In this document: positions 33,501 to 46,773 of the stretch, piece after piece
Layout: every line of letters starts with the position of its first letter
Numbering within the stretch: the first letter of the stretch is position 1
Assembly: GCA_030278955.1 (NCBI GenBank)
Contig: JAOANR010000004.1
Coordinates: forward strand, 58,801,120-58,865,119
Direction of reading: 5' to 3'
Source of the DNA: Hygrophila difformis
Lineage: Eukaryota; Streptophyta; Magnoliopsida; Lamiales; Acanthaceae
DNA length: 64,000 nt
The notes under the pieces: generated by a model
What the model was told of the DNA's origin: nothing
Databases searched by the model: none
The model's input: the letters and a program-made list of their open reading frames with translations, nothing else
Translations under genes and position numbers: made by a program

Positions 33501-34284
33501 GCATTTATGTTCACAATATTCTCGTTTTAGCATACCATTACCATAACTGTTGTTTTTAAATCATTTATGCAACCCGATCTCCTCCGGGAGTAAGGGTCTA
33601 CTTACTCAGCGATTATTTTTCGCTGACCCTACACTTTCATGATTCTTTCCAGGTTTTGACATCTGTGAGGACCAGTAAGCATTTGCATCATCGGGCACGG
33701 TTTGGGTTATTTTAAATGCCTTTATCTAAGTATAAGTGATGTATAATATTTTAAACCTCCTTGTCGGGGCAAACAACTTGGCATATGATCTGTTATTAAC
33801 TCGAGGACGTATAATTTGGGGTGGTACCCACTTATGTAAGTTTCTACGCCCCAATACTTTTAATATGCAACGGACGATGATATTCTTCAAATTGTATGGT
33901 AAATTTCCCTTTTTTTTAAACCAAGAATATCTCTTATCTTTTTACATTGTTGTCATTGAGCTCTTTTAAGAGACATGTTAACTTATTTTTGGTCACTGTG
34001 CCAAAACTCCTATTTAAAGCTCATTTTATACGTTATAGTGTTACGAGCTTTCTTTTTTCGAAAATCTTGTGCAACACTATTGGCATATTATTTAAACTCT
34101 GAATTTTCGAGATCACGATATATGCTTAACAGTTAGCATATATGTTCAACTCCGAATGACATGTAAAATGATGTGAGCTAGCCTTAGCGTATTCTGGGCA
34201 GTCCGGAATACGTGGCGGTAACACCGACCTCCTGTTCCCACACTTTGCTTCCGTTGTGCTTTTAGGGAAAATGGGGGTGTTACA
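30540..34284 (+). repeat. Gypsy 1 5' LTR
   Basis: Starts TATAACATCCCG and ends GGGGGTGTTACA. An AAT trinucleotide run near 30597-30622 is one unit shorter than in the other LTR. Short frames inside occur identically in both LTRs and have no recognisable product. Confidence 0.94.
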
Positions 34285-34287
34285 GTT

Positions 34288-34299
34288 TGGTATCAGAGC
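34288..34299 (+). other. Gypsy 1 primer-binding site
   Basis: TGGTATCAGAGC, the standard plant initiator tRNA-Met complement, lies three bases after the LTR. Confidence 0.95.
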
Positions 34300-34599
34300 G
34301 GTTTGCTCTATGGAAATGGTGCATTTATATTATATTAAATTTCGCACAAGAAATTATTTTGAAAGCATTATTGCTATGTGAAGTAGTGCATTTAAATTTT
34401 TGTAAAAAAAATAATAAAATAAAATAAATAAATAAAATAAAATTGAAAAGCATTTTTGCTTTAAGTAGTAGTGCATTTAAATTTTTTTAAATTTGTGCAT
34501 GAAAATATTTTAAAAAGTATGCCAAGTATTTTAGTTATATTTGGGGACGGGAACACATACATATGCATATAGGCACGAGCAGAATTTTTTTATTTTACA

Positions 34600-34630
<31 letters not shown>

Positions 34631-34785
34631 GACAAGAGTTCCTCCGTATGACGACGACCCCTTTTCCCCCGATATATAGGAAATCGACATATCATTATTA
34701 TGATTTCTGACCTTTTATACATTACTTACTTGATATAAGTTTATGCCGTAAATTTTTAGAGTTGGGATTATTTGTTGTTTTTCAG
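34300..34785. other. Gypsy 1 leader
   Basis: Untranslated leader between primer site and gag. It includes a run of about 28 T at 34602-34630. Unlike gypsy 2 it holds no extra open frame. Confidence 0.6.
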
Positions 34786-37700
34786 ATGCCTCCACGTGGA
34801 CGCCCGAGAAAATATCCGGTAAACCCACCAGCTGCACCTAACCCCTTGGAAGATACGCAGAACCCCGTACAGGATGGGCAAAACCCTGTGGACAATAGGC
34901 AAGACCCCATGGAGGGTCGACAGGCTCGTTTGGAGCAGTTGTTGCTCACTATTGGAGCCGCTGTGCAACGGCAATTGGCAAGAGAAGAAGAACAAGAAGG
35001 ACAACCTACGGACTACATCGGGGCTATATATAAATATCAGCCTCCCAGATACACCGGACATGAGGACCCCGGCTAAATTGGAGGGTTGGATTGAGGCGTT
35101 TGACAAACTATTGGAGGCAGTACAATGCCCCGAAGAAAGGATGGTGGAAGTGGCTACATTCTTCTTGAGTGGCAAGGCAAGTACCTGGTGGCGAAACCAG
35201 GAGGATCGGAACGTCAGTTGGCCAGAATTTCAGGAGGCCCTAGTGCAAGGTTCTACTCCACTAGCGTGAAAAATGCTAAATATGAGGAGTTCGTCACTCT
35301 GAGGCAAGGAAACCGCTCTGTCCATGACTACTATGAAAAATTCAATGAGCTCCTTCGCTTCGCCCCAGGATTAGTGAATACCGATCATGCACAGGCTCAG
35401 AAGTTCGAGCTCGGCCTGAACCGAGAGATCCGAGAAGGCTTAGGAGGGAAGCAGTTTTTCAGCCTCCAGAAGCTTTATGACCGAGCAATGACAGTCGAGC
35501 GAGTACGGCAACCTAAGCGAAGGGAAGAGCACACTGGACAATCCTCTACAGCCCATAAAAAGGGGCGCTTTGAGAGGAGACAAGATAAAGGGAAACCTGG
35601 CCAGCGCCGTAACTTCGATAGACCCAACCCGAGAAATGATAATGGTATCCCTATACCATCCCCTTGCTCAAAATGCAAAAGAAGGCACTGGTTACAGGTA
35701 TGCCCGCCATATGGTGCCTGCTACCGATGTGGCCTCAACGGACATATGGTCAATGATTGCGGCATTCGTTTGGACGCAAATAGACTGCGAGAAGATCTCA
35801 AAAGGGACCGTCGCTTCCAGACGGAGGCATGTTTGAATGGGAATCCGAGGAACCCGCAGCAAGACCAGGACCGCAACCAAAGGAACCCGCCACCGATTGC
35901 CCGGAACAATCAAGGACGACTAAATGTGGTTAACCGAGCTGATCTCCATGAAGCTGACAACGTCATAGCTGGTACGTTCACAGTTAAAGGTTCTGCGACA
36001 TATGTTTTATTTGATTCTGGAGCATCATATTCCTTCATAGCAAGTAAGAAAGCGGAACAACTAGGATTTAGAGCCCCCAGTGCAGTGAACTTAGGCGTTT
36101 CCTTACCTAATGGGACAGTGGAACTGTTCTCATAGATACATGGACGTTCCAATTCTTATATACGGGGTTGAGTTTGCAGCAAACTTGATTAAGTTCGACT
36201 TGCAAGATTTTGACATTATTTTGGGAATGGATTGGTTAACACGACACAGGGCCACCATCAACTGTGCTCAACAAAAGGTGACGGTGTATGGCCCTAATAA
36301 GAAGAGATTGTCTATATATGCGGAGCCATCAAAACCAACGGTTAAGATCGTTACGGCTTTGAAGATAACCAAGTTAGCAAATAAAGGATATCCGATCTAT
36401 CTCTGCCACGTAGAGGACAAGCAGGCGGAGGAAATTGTCCTAGATCAAATCCCAGTCGTTCGTGACTTTCCGGACGTGTTTCCAGATGAAATTCCAGGGA
36501 TGCCACCACACCGAGGGGTAGAATTCACCATCGACTTGGCGCCAGGAACCCAACCAGTGTCCAAAGCCCCATACCGGATGGCACCTGCAGAGAGCAAAGA
36601 ATTAAAAGAGCAACTGGAAGAATTACTTGATAAAGGTTACATAAGACCCAGTACGTCGCCATGGGGAGCTCCAGTGTTGTTTGTCCGCAAGAAAGATGGT
36701 AGCATGCGACTATGTATAGACTACCGCGGACTGAATCAGGTGACTATAAAAAAATAAATACCCTCTCCCAAGGATCGATGATCTGTTTGATCAATTGAAA
36801 GGAGCAAGGACGTTCTCAAAGATCGATCTAAGGTCAGGATATCACCAGCTAAGGGTAGCTGAAGAGGATATTGCAAAGACGGCTTTCCGAACCAGATATG
36901 GACATTATGAATTTACGGTAATGTCCTTCGGATTAACAAATGCCCCAGCAGTATTCATGAGTTTGATGAATGACGTGTTCCGTGAATTATTAGATACCTG
37001 CGTAGTAGTGTTCATTGATGATATTTTAATCTACTCTAAGGGGGAGCACGAGCACGAAGAACACTTACGTAAGGTTTTAAAAATACTCAGGGATCACAAG
37101 TTGTATGCAAAATTATCAAAATGTGAATTCTGGCTGAACAAGGTATCCTTTCTCGGACACACAGTGTCAGCTGAAGGAATTTCGGTGGATCCGGCCAAGG
37201 TATCAGCAGTGGCTGAATGGCCTATTCCAACTTCACAGACTGAGATAAGAAGCTTCCTTGGTCTAGCAGGGTACTACAGACGGTTTGTGCAAGACTTCTC
37301 TAAAATTGCTAGACCGTTAACGCAAAATCTAAAAAAGGGGAGCAAGGTAATATGGACTCCAGAGTGCAATGCCGCGTTCGAGACATTGAAAAAGAGGTTA
37401 ACCACAGCTCCTGTCCTAACACTTCCTACGGACATGGATGATTTTGAGGTATACAGCGATGCATCCAAGAACGGACTAGGGTGTGTCCTTATGCAGCTCG
37501 GGAAGGTGATAGCTTATGCATCTCGACAGTTGAGACCTCATGAGGAAAATTATCCAACACACGACCTAGAGCTAGCAGCGGTTGTGTTCGCTCTAAAAAT
37601 ATGGAGACATTACCTGTATGGGCGGAAATGCAGGATTTACACCGATCATATGAGTCTAAAGTATATTTTTACTCAGAAGGAGTTAAATATGCGACAGAGG

Positions 37701-39368
37701 AGATGGTTGGAATTGATTAAGGACTATGATCTGGACATTTCTTACCACGAGGGTAAGGCAAATGTAGTAGCAGATGCACTTAGCCGAAAGGCTACGCACA
37801 TGGCCAACATGAAAGTCCTTTCACCTGAGTTGTACCAGGAGATAGCCAAATTTGGGATTGAGTTGGTGTATGAAGGGACAACAGCAAGATTTCTTAGCAC
37901 TATCACTATCCGGCCAGACTTCTTTGAGGAAATCCGAGCAGGGCAACAAGGGGATGTCAAGTTGGAAAGAATAAAAGCCAAGATTGAACAGGGAAAGGCA
38001 TCAGATTTCCAAATTGAGGCTGATGGATGTATTAAGTTTCGGGGACGTTGGTGCATACCCCAAGCCTGTGCCGAGTTGAAGAGGAAAATCTTGGAGGAAG
38101 GACACGAAACGCCATACTCAGTTCACCCGGGAGGTGACAAATTGTACAAGGATCTAAAAGAACACTTCTGGTGGCCTCGAATGAAAAAGGAAGTTGCAGA
38201 TTTTGTCGAGCAATGTCCAATCTGTCAAAAGGTAAAAGCAGAAAGGAAGAAACCCATCGGATTGGTTAAACCATTGGAAATCCCGACATGGAAGTGGGAT
38301 AGTATCTCGATGGACTTTATCTCAGGACTGCCAAGAACGCCGTCGGGATATGATAAGATTTGGGTTATCGTTGATAGATTAACCAAGGCAGCTATCTTCA
38401 TACCCATGCGAGAAAAGTGGAGTATGGAACAGTTAGCAAAGGCCTATGTGGAAAATGTGGTAAGGAGACACGGAGTTCCGCATGACATAGTGTCGGACCG
38501 CGATGGGAGATTCACATCAAACTTTTGGACAAAGCTTCAAGAGGCACTTGGTACGAAGCTTAACTTAAGCACGGCTTTTCACCCGACTACTGATGGACAA
38601 ACTGAGAGAACAATTCAAACCCTAGAGGACATGTTGAGATCGTGCATCCTGGAGTTTGGTGGTAGCTGGGAAAAGCATTTGGCACTGATAGAGTTCTCGT
38701 ACAATAATAGCTATCACGCGAGCATCGGTATGGCCCCGTTCGAAGCAATGTATGGGAGGAAGTGTCGTAGCCCACTATGTTGGTTCGAGAAGAATGATCC
38801 AATCCAAGTCGGACCCCAGATGATTGAAGAGTCGAGAAAGATAATCGAAAAAGTCCAACAACGGATTAAGGCAGCACAAGATAGGCAGAAAATGTATGCT
38901 GACAAGCACCGAAGAACTGGTGAATATAAGGTAGGAGATAAAATCCTTCTTAAAGTATCTCCAATGAAGGGCATAATGAGATTTGGCAAGCGCGGAAAAT
39001 TGAGTCCAAGATATATCGGACCTTTTGAAATCACCGCAAGAATTGGACCATTGGCATATAAGTTGGCTTTACCAGAAGAATTGTCCAGAGTTCATAACGT
39101 GTTTCACATATCTCAACTCAAAGAGTATCATCAGGATCCACAAAGAGAAGTGATACCCGAAATAATCAAATTGGATGAGAACTTGACATATGAAGAACGA
39201 CCCGTGCGAATATTGGATTCTAGGGAGCGAATCACAAGGCGGAAATCGATCCGAATGGTAAAGGTGCAGTGGTCAAGGCATGACGAGAAAGATGCAACGT
39301 GGGAGGTCGAAACTGACATAAGGGATAGATACCCGGAACTGTTTGACGAGATTAGGGACGAAGAGTAG
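34786..39368 (+). pseudogene. Gypsy 1 gag-pol polyprotein with frame breaks and chromodomain
   Basis: In order: gag (starts MPPRGRPRKYP; AFDKLLEAVQCPEERMVEVA), CCHC knuckle CYRCGLNGHMVNDC, protease VLFDSGASYSFIAS, reverse transcriptase with [10 protein letters not shown], RNase H with [15 protein letters not shown], integrase zinc finger ([11 protein letters not shown] to CPICQKVK) and catalytic core, then a chromodomain ending near [18 protein letters not shown]. The frame shifts near 35070, near 35245-35260, near 36100-36130, and at a seven-A run at 36748-36754. From about 36795 to the TAG at 39366-39368 it is open. Chromodomains steer integration to marked chromatin in this lineage. Confidence 0.9.
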
Positions 39369-39474
39369 CTCAGTTACTATGTAATGGGAGTATGCTATTG
39401 TATTGAACAACTTATTATAATACTGAGTGTTTCGTAAGTTCATCGTGAGGCTTCGAGGACGAAGCCTTATTTTT

Positions 39475-39487
39475 AAGGAGGGTAGAC
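39475..39487 (+). other. Gypsy 1 polypurine tract
   Basis: aaggagggtagac directly precedes the 3' LTR and is the expected plus-strand primer. Confidence 0.75.
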
Positions 39488-42400
39488 TATAACATCCCGT
39501 AAAATTTAAAATTTAAAATTCATAGATATTCAAATTATTCTAAAATAATAATAATAATAATAATAATAATAATTCTCCTAAGTGTAATTTTTATTGAACA
39601 TTAAATTAAAGAATGGGAAATTTTATTTTTGGAATAAGGATTATTCAATCAATCCCTAACAAGTACTGAGCTAAAATTTATATAATTAGAATTCTTTTTA
39701 AGCACAAGTATAATTAAATTATTTCATGAGCAAATATATTTATTTTAGGTCCACTAGATTATGAGCATTTATTTTAGGATTTTAATTATTTCTTACATGT
39801 CGGCAGAAGACTTGGGAAAGTCATGGTAGGTACGATTTTAGTGATATTATTTAATTCTTATATGTACTAGTAGTTCATTTTCTTTTATTTTCATATCCGA
39901 ACTAATCATGCATTATTAAGCATAAATTATTTGTGTTATCGAGGTGAGGGCTAGAAATTTTTTTAAAATTATTGTAGTAGGATATCAAGCTCATATTTAT
40001 GTATCACACCAGTGCAAATTGGCATATTCTAAAATCAATGAGGACAGAATGGTTGGGACAAGCTTCTTAAATTAATGGAGTCATCCGTTTATATATATGT
40101 AAAGCATGAAGAGTCTTTCCCTTATCTGCTAGCTCAAAGTTGTATTTAATGAGAAGGCCCCTATATATCAATACCCAAAATAAAATACTTGTCCCATCAC
40201 TTGAGATAGTTGCAAGATTCATCCGTATGAAGAGGGAGCAAATAGACAAGGATCACGTGAGAGTTGGGTGTTGGAATTAAATTGACATTATGTGCATTTA
40301 AGAGTAGGAGATTGACAAATCTGATGGGCAAGAAATGGGTGTTACATCTCATCCATAAAAGTCCCAATTGCAGCCTCCTAAATCATTCCTATCGCTCCCT
40401 GCATTCATACAAATTTTATGACATTCTATTAGTGAGAGGATTTAGGGAAAGCTGTGGAAGTTATTGTTAAGAAGAGTCAGACTAGTATTCACGAAGATCT
40501 TGTGGTAAGTGCTCATATAGGACTGTTTTCCCTTGATCTAAGTTATATGAAATGTTCTAACAATAGGATTTTCTCTCATCTTCTTATTTCATGGCTACAA
40601 AGGAGTGTTGCTGTAATTCAAGGATTTTTCCGTAGTTACAAGGAACCTACGACCTACCAAACGACCATAGAATCTATTCTCTGTAAGTCTATTCCCATAA
40701 TTTCAAATTTTAGAGCTTTTGGTCGAATGGTTTAGGAGATACAAGAATCGGAGTATAAAACGTTCAAATCTGTCACTAAAGAACTCACCTTGCGCGTTTT
40801 CTGAAATCTAATAATTCGGATCTCTTCGGATCTTCAAACGGAAAAATTAAACCTACAAAATTGTTCCTAACACTTTAAATAACATTGTGTCAAAATTTCA
40901 TAATTTTTTGTCTAAGTTTGAATCCCAAAATCGATCTGGATGGTTCTGCGTTTTTTTTGCTAATTTCAAAATCCTGACAGGTTTGAAATTCGAACTTAAT
41001 CAGTTTTTTTTTTAATAGATCCGATCATATTTAAGCTTTGTAATACAAATAAAACTTGTAGATAATTGTGTCTAGTTTATGCCTGTAAAATTTCATAATT
41101 TTTTTTAGTTCAATTGCTATGTCAAACATTCGTTAAAAGATGAATCGCCAAAGCTATTTTCCTGACATTACAGGTTCTGTACAAAGGATTCAATTTTTGA
41201 CTTGGTTCCGTACATTATTCTTTAAAACATAAAGAATGAAAGTTGTTCATAAATGTGTCTAGTACCTCTCTATAAAATTTTGTGATTTTTAAAAGACGTA
41301 CGTGAAAGTTATGATTTTTAAACCCACTAATGGTCAAGCATCCGCTGTTACTGAGTTAGAATGAGTTTGGGGTTTTCTGAAATGCCCGTTTTTGTTCAAG
41401 TTAAGATATTCAAACCAAAAATGTTTCTTCATGAAAAATATTTATCTATGTATGATCTACCTTCTGTAAAAATTTCAGAATTTATTTATGAGTTTTGATA
41501 TTTTTAACACTCGTTGAAATGTAAGCCATTGTTGTTGAAATTCTGACAGCAAGTTAATTGTACAAAGATTACGATTTTTGAACTATTTCCGTACCTTATT
41601 TTTAAAAGTATAAAACATAAAAGTTGTTCATCTATGTGTTGAGTATCTACAGTTTAAATTTCAGAGCAATCGCCTTTCGTATGAATTTTTAAAGCTGTTT
41701 GGCGTAAACTGTGACGGAAGAAATGGTGATTTTGAACCCATTATGAAATATTGATATGGGAGTTCATTGTTAAAAATAATATTTGGCATTTTGAATGCCC
41801 TTGTTATGAGATTACTCATCGAGATTGTTGAAAAATCTTTTAAAGAGAATATTATTTGCATAATTGTAAGTTAGGAAGAGGGATGATGGAGTAGAGTTGC
41901 AATTGGAGGCTTCTTGTGGAATATAGTTAAACAAGAAAATTTAACTGCTCGTCGCCTGCATTGTGTTGTTAACCCCAAGTCTACGGTAACAGTAAGTGGA
42001 TTTTTACTCTTTGGAGTAAGCCCAAATTTATTTTAGCTTAAGCATAAATTACATACCGCTTTATTATATTTTTAAATTTATGCTTATTGCTCCCTACTGT
42101 TTTTGGATTATTGGTATGCTATTTTTAATATGCCTTATAAATTATAGCAACAATTCCTATGATTTTGGGAATTCCATTGTTACGGGGTTGGAACTGTGTG
42201 TGGATCTTGCTGCCACCGCCGCCGTTGTGTGCATACAATGCCACTCGGGAAAAGTGGGGAAAACGGAACGATACCACTCCTTATTCCAAGTGGATGAAGG
42301 AAATTTCCTACCTTTACCACAACCCTTGAATGCGCATGTGAGATTGGGTATTCGATTCACGAACCCCTCTCAATTGGCATGTTGGCTGAGATAATTATAT

Positions 42401-43237
42401 TTCTCGGTAACACATATTGTTATATTGTCTGTTCCTGGGATTAGATTAATATTGCATTTATGTTCACAATATTCTCGTTTTAGCATACCATTACCATAAC
42501 TGTTGTTTTTAAATCATTTATGCAACCCGATCTCCTCCGGGAGTAAGGGTCTACTTACTCAGCGATTATTTTTCGCTGACCCTACACTTTCATGATTCTT
42601 TCCAGGTTTTGACATCTGTGAGGACCAGTAAGCATTTGCATCATCGGGCACGGTTTGGGTTATTTTAAATGCCTTTATCTAAGTATAAGTGATGTATAAT
42701 ATTTTAAACCTCCTTGTCGGGGCAAACAACTTGGCATATGATCTGTTATTAACTCGAGGACGTATAATTTGGGGTGGTACCCACTTATGTAAGTTTCTAC
42801 GCCCCAATACTTTTAATATGCAACGGACGATGATATTCTTCAAATTGTATGGTAAATTTCCCTTTTTTTTAAACCAAGAATATCTCTTATCTTTTTACAT
42901 TGTTGTCATTGAGCTCTTTTAAGAGACATGTTAACTTATTTTTGGTCACTGTGCCAAAACTCCTATTTAAAGCTCATTTTATACGTTATAGTGTTACGAG
43001 CTTTCTTTTTTCGAAAATCTTGTGCAACACTATTGGCATATTATTTAAACTCTGAATTTTCGAGATCACGATATATGCTTAACAGTTAGCATATATGTTC
43101 AACTCCGAATGACATGTAAAATGATGTGAGCTAGCCTTAGCGTATTCTGGGCAGTCCGGAATACGTGGCGGTAACACCGACCTCCTGTTCCCACACTTTG
43201 CTTCCGTTGTGCTTTTAGGGAAAATGGGGGTGTTACA
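39488..43237 (+). repeat. Gypsy 1 3' LTR
   Basis: Same ends as the 5' LTR (TATAACATCCCG to GGGGGTGTTACA). By eye it differs at roughly ten scattered substitutions and small indels over 3.75 kb. Confidence 0.94.
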
Positions 43238-43242
43238 CATAC

Positions 43243-43904
43243 ATTGAAAAGGCAAATGATATTGAACCCAAATGAGTTCAATTGTGCAGCCTGTTCACAA
43301 GGGAAATTGATAACCAGACCATCTCCAGTAAAAGTGGGAATTGAATCCCCTACATTCCTAGAAAGAATTCAAGGCGATATATGTGGACCTATTGATCCAC
43401 CGTGTGGACCTTTCAAGTACCTTATGGTATTAATTGATGCGTCATCACGCTGGTCACACGTTTGTTTATTATCAACTCGCAATTTGGCATTCGCAAGATT
43501 ACTTGCACAAATTATAAAATTGCGAGCACAGTTTCCAGATCATCCGATAAAGAAAATACGCCTTGATAATGCTGGAGAATATACATCACATGCATTTGAT
43601 GATTTCTGCATGTCGATTGGAATTACTGTTGAACATCCTGTGCCTCATGTGCACACGCAAAATGGTCTGGCAGAATCATTTATTAAGCGATTGCAATTAA
43701 TTGCAAGACCCTTGTTAATGAAATCAAAACTCCCTGTTTCTGCTTGGGGACATGCTATATTGCATGCAACCGCACTTGTGAAAATAAGGCCGACAAGCTA
43801 TCATAGCTACTCCCCTACACAAATTGTGTTTGGAAAGGAGCCCAATATATCCCACTTGCGAATTTTTGGGTGTGCGGTTTATGTACCGATTGCGCCACCA
43901 CAAC
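43243..43904 (+). pseudogene. Copia pol segment 2: integrase
   Basis: Continues the copia frame. The integrase zinc finger ends at CAACSQGKLITRP. Catalytic-core landmarks follow: GDICGPIDPPCG, the second Asp in IRLDNAGEYTSHAFDDF, and the Glu in HTQNGLAESFIKRL, as in DDE integrases. The frame is cut at ACAAC by gypsy 2 and resumes at 54971. No break inside this segment. Confidence 0.9.
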
Positions 43905-46623
43905 TGTAACACCCCCGTTTTCCTACTCTTAGTTCCGCGGCGGAAGCCTCAACTAGGAATCCGGGGTTGTTACCGCCACGCCCCTTAATTAAGCTCGCTT
44001 AGGTCTAACCTTGGCTAACTTAATTAATTGGCGCTAAGGCTAATTAAATTAAATTGCTAACACATGCTTAAAACAATAACTTTATTATTTACAAAATATA
44101 ATATATCAGAGTTCGCAAAATATGACGACTAAGGCTCGTCGCCCCCAAAAGTAACTTGACATAACATTAAAATATAAATGAAAACTAATAATATGATATA
44201 TATGTATATATATATATATATTTATTTATTTTACACAAAAGGTTTGATACCCATGCCCGTGCCCATGCATTTAGTCATCTCCACATATGTCAAATCCTGA
44301 AAAGAGTGCACATATAATTTATCAGCACACCGGCTGAGTAAATAAATTTGTACTCATGGGACAAAATTAAATATAAAGACTCAAGCAGTAAATGACATGT
44401 CAAACCGTTAAAAATTCTGATTCTCTGTGTCATGTTGCTCGACTATGACGTCTACACCCGGGGTATCCCATAGGACCTAACATGCTTTCATAGTGACCGT
44501 AATCAAGACTATGAGTATACAAGGGCGGCCCTCCCTTGCAACTAGAACTGATTGTGAGACCCTTGGCCTAACACAATTCTCTTTATAATGCTCTTACGAA
44601 GATAACCCCAATTGGAGTATATCCCGTATAATAATATCATCTCAATAATTTACATGCCATACACTGGAAATAAAATTTTCACATGCATGGCCTAGCCCAA
44701 AAATAATTAAACTCATACTAGGGCATTTCCTCTGCATAAATCATTTGCATGAATAATTCTAAATTATTTATAGCAATAAGGAATTAAACATGCAAAAAAT
44801 TAAATTTTGGGACAACGCCCGCAGAATATAAATTTACTTACTATCTCCCTGACAATAGCTTACTAAAATCTGGGACTGCAACTACTCCACCGCTTGCCTA
44901 TCTACTGCTCAATATTTTTTTTCCTCCACTATCTCAACCTCTCTCTCTCCCTCTCGTTGGTTCTCTCCCTCTCTCTAATATTTTTTTTTTTCACCCTCTC
45001 AGTGCTCTCTATTTCTTTCTTCTGCTTGGTGTGAATTGTGGCTTCTGAAGCCTGGTATTTATAGGCGATCCATTGGCCTTTGCCTTCACTATTTTATTAT
45101 TTTATTTTATTCTTTGTTTGCTTGCATAGCTAACTTTTATTTCTTCTACACCTACTCATTGTTCTTATGCATGCAGGTCTTCTTATTTTATTATTATTTT
45201 TTTGTTTTAGAATTCTATTACTCCCATGCACCCTACTCTATGTGTATAAATTTTAGCTATCATGCACGTCCTCTCTTGTCTTTAAATTTTAATTTTTATT
45301 TGTCACTATTTCTTATTACTTTCCCTACTCTATTTTATTTATTTTATCTTCTTGTGTGAGAGAACAATGAGTGTCTTGAACTGCTCCTCCATTTGCTACA
45401 GTTGAAATGACATGAGAAGCAATGACCAATGAGAATGATTAACATCTAAATGCCCCTTTATACATCAGAAGGAAAAGTTATTACTTAAGAACAATTGTTC
45501 AGCAAGGTGAGACAGGCATAACCGTGGAAAATTAGAAGAGAAAATAAATATCTAACCAAAAGCTTATTTTTGAAATATGTGAACTCATACACTTAATTAA
45601 CAGATTTTAATTGCAATGAAATTCATCATAATAATTTAAATTTAAATTTAAATATATTAAATATAATATTTAAATTTAAATATATTAAATATAACTATCA
45701 AAACATACCTCTTACAAATACTCTCTGCGGTCTTTCATACTTTGAAATTGACTAATAACAGCTTCATTCATAACATTGAGAAGAGTTTCTTTCTCAATAG
45801 CTAGCACAAATAAGAGATTCGTTGATAAAAAAATTATCACCTATTCGATTTCGCAAATCAGATTTCACAAGTTTTTGGGGTCCCTACAAAAATTTAAGCG
45901 GGTGCACTAAACTACGCATAAATATTTTTTTTACCTTACAATACAAATTTAAGTGGTGTCACGTGCCCCCGGTGTATCAAACGTGTGTCCGCCCCTCTAT
46001 GAGTGTATTTCCTACTCCATTTGCAAGCTACTATCCATCATGTGAACTCATCTCTTGTTTTTTTTTTTTTTTTTTTTTATTATTATTACTTTTTTTTTTT
46101 ATTCATGTTCTTCTTGTAGACTATCCTATTTTTAGTGTCTACTTTCCCACTTTTGCACGCCACCCATCCTTCCTTTGTCTTTTCAATTTTTTTTTTTTTT
46201 TTTTTATTATTATTTACTTATTCATTTATTTGGCTTTTGATAAAAGTTTCAAAACAAGTAGGGTTTGAACACACAACCTTTAAGTTATGAGCCCACTTGA
46301 CTAACCAATTGGTTATCAAAGTCTTTATGTCATATCTTAATTCTAACTAAATTTATTTCAAAATATTAGAATCCTTATTGTTAGTAATTATTTTTACCCA
46401 TCTATATCTTTAAATCAAATCTTATTTTTTTTTCTAAAATATTACTCTTCCAAACATTTAAACTTTTCCATACTAGAAAATATTCCCTATCATCTACTTT
46501 TAAACTTGGAAAAATAGTTCATTGTTTACAACATTCTTTTAATTAAAACCCACTTCCTATTAAATTTTAATTTATAGCAGACAATTAATTATTCTACTAT
46601 ATTTAAATTTAGCGGGTATTACA
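43905..46623 (-). repeat. Gypsy 2 3' LTR (minus-strand element)
   Basis: On the plus strand it reads TGTAACACCCCCG to GCGGGTATTACA. It contains T-rich runs near 46055-46100 and 46188-46205 whose lengths differ from the other LTR. Confidence 0.94.
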
Positions 46624-46640
46624 ATCCATCCTCCTTAGAA
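46624..46640 (-). other. Gypsy 2 polypurine tract
   Basis: On the minus strand, aaggaggatggat lies immediately before the 3' LTR, the expected position for plus-strand priming. Confidence 0.72.
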
Positions 46641-46773
46641 ACAAACTTCGTCCTCGAAGTTCATTTTAAGTCACATAATTACTAAGGAAAAGTAAGGCAA
46701 GGTATTGCATAACAAAAGTTTTCTAACCGTACTTGACTTGGGCTGCAACATTCTCTCCCACTTGATTTCACAG

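Larger units (their letters stand above)
30535..43242 (+). mobile_element. Ty3/gypsy chromovirus-type element 1 (Del/Tekay-like)
   Basis: Target duplication CATAC is at 30535-30539 and 43238-43242; the element spans 30540-43237. LTRs of 3745 and 3750 bases, a tRNA-Met primer site, gypsy gene order and a C-terminal chromodomain point to the long-LTR Del/Tekay chromoviruses. The lineage is inferred from these features, not from a tree. The coding region carries about four frame breaks although the LTRs differ at only about ten places by eye. Confidence 0.93.

Noticed and set aside
31053..33969. Several 60-100-codon frames in the gypsy 1 LTR, repeated at 40067-42922
   Set aside because: They occur in both LTR copies, have no recognisable domains, and lie in regulatory LTR sequence. 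They are chance frames duplicated with the LTR.
45036..46268. Phe/Leu-rich frames in the gypsy 2 LTR (again at 53377-54582)
   Set aside because: Hydrophobic translation comes from T-rich runs, and length differs between LTRs because of homopolymers.
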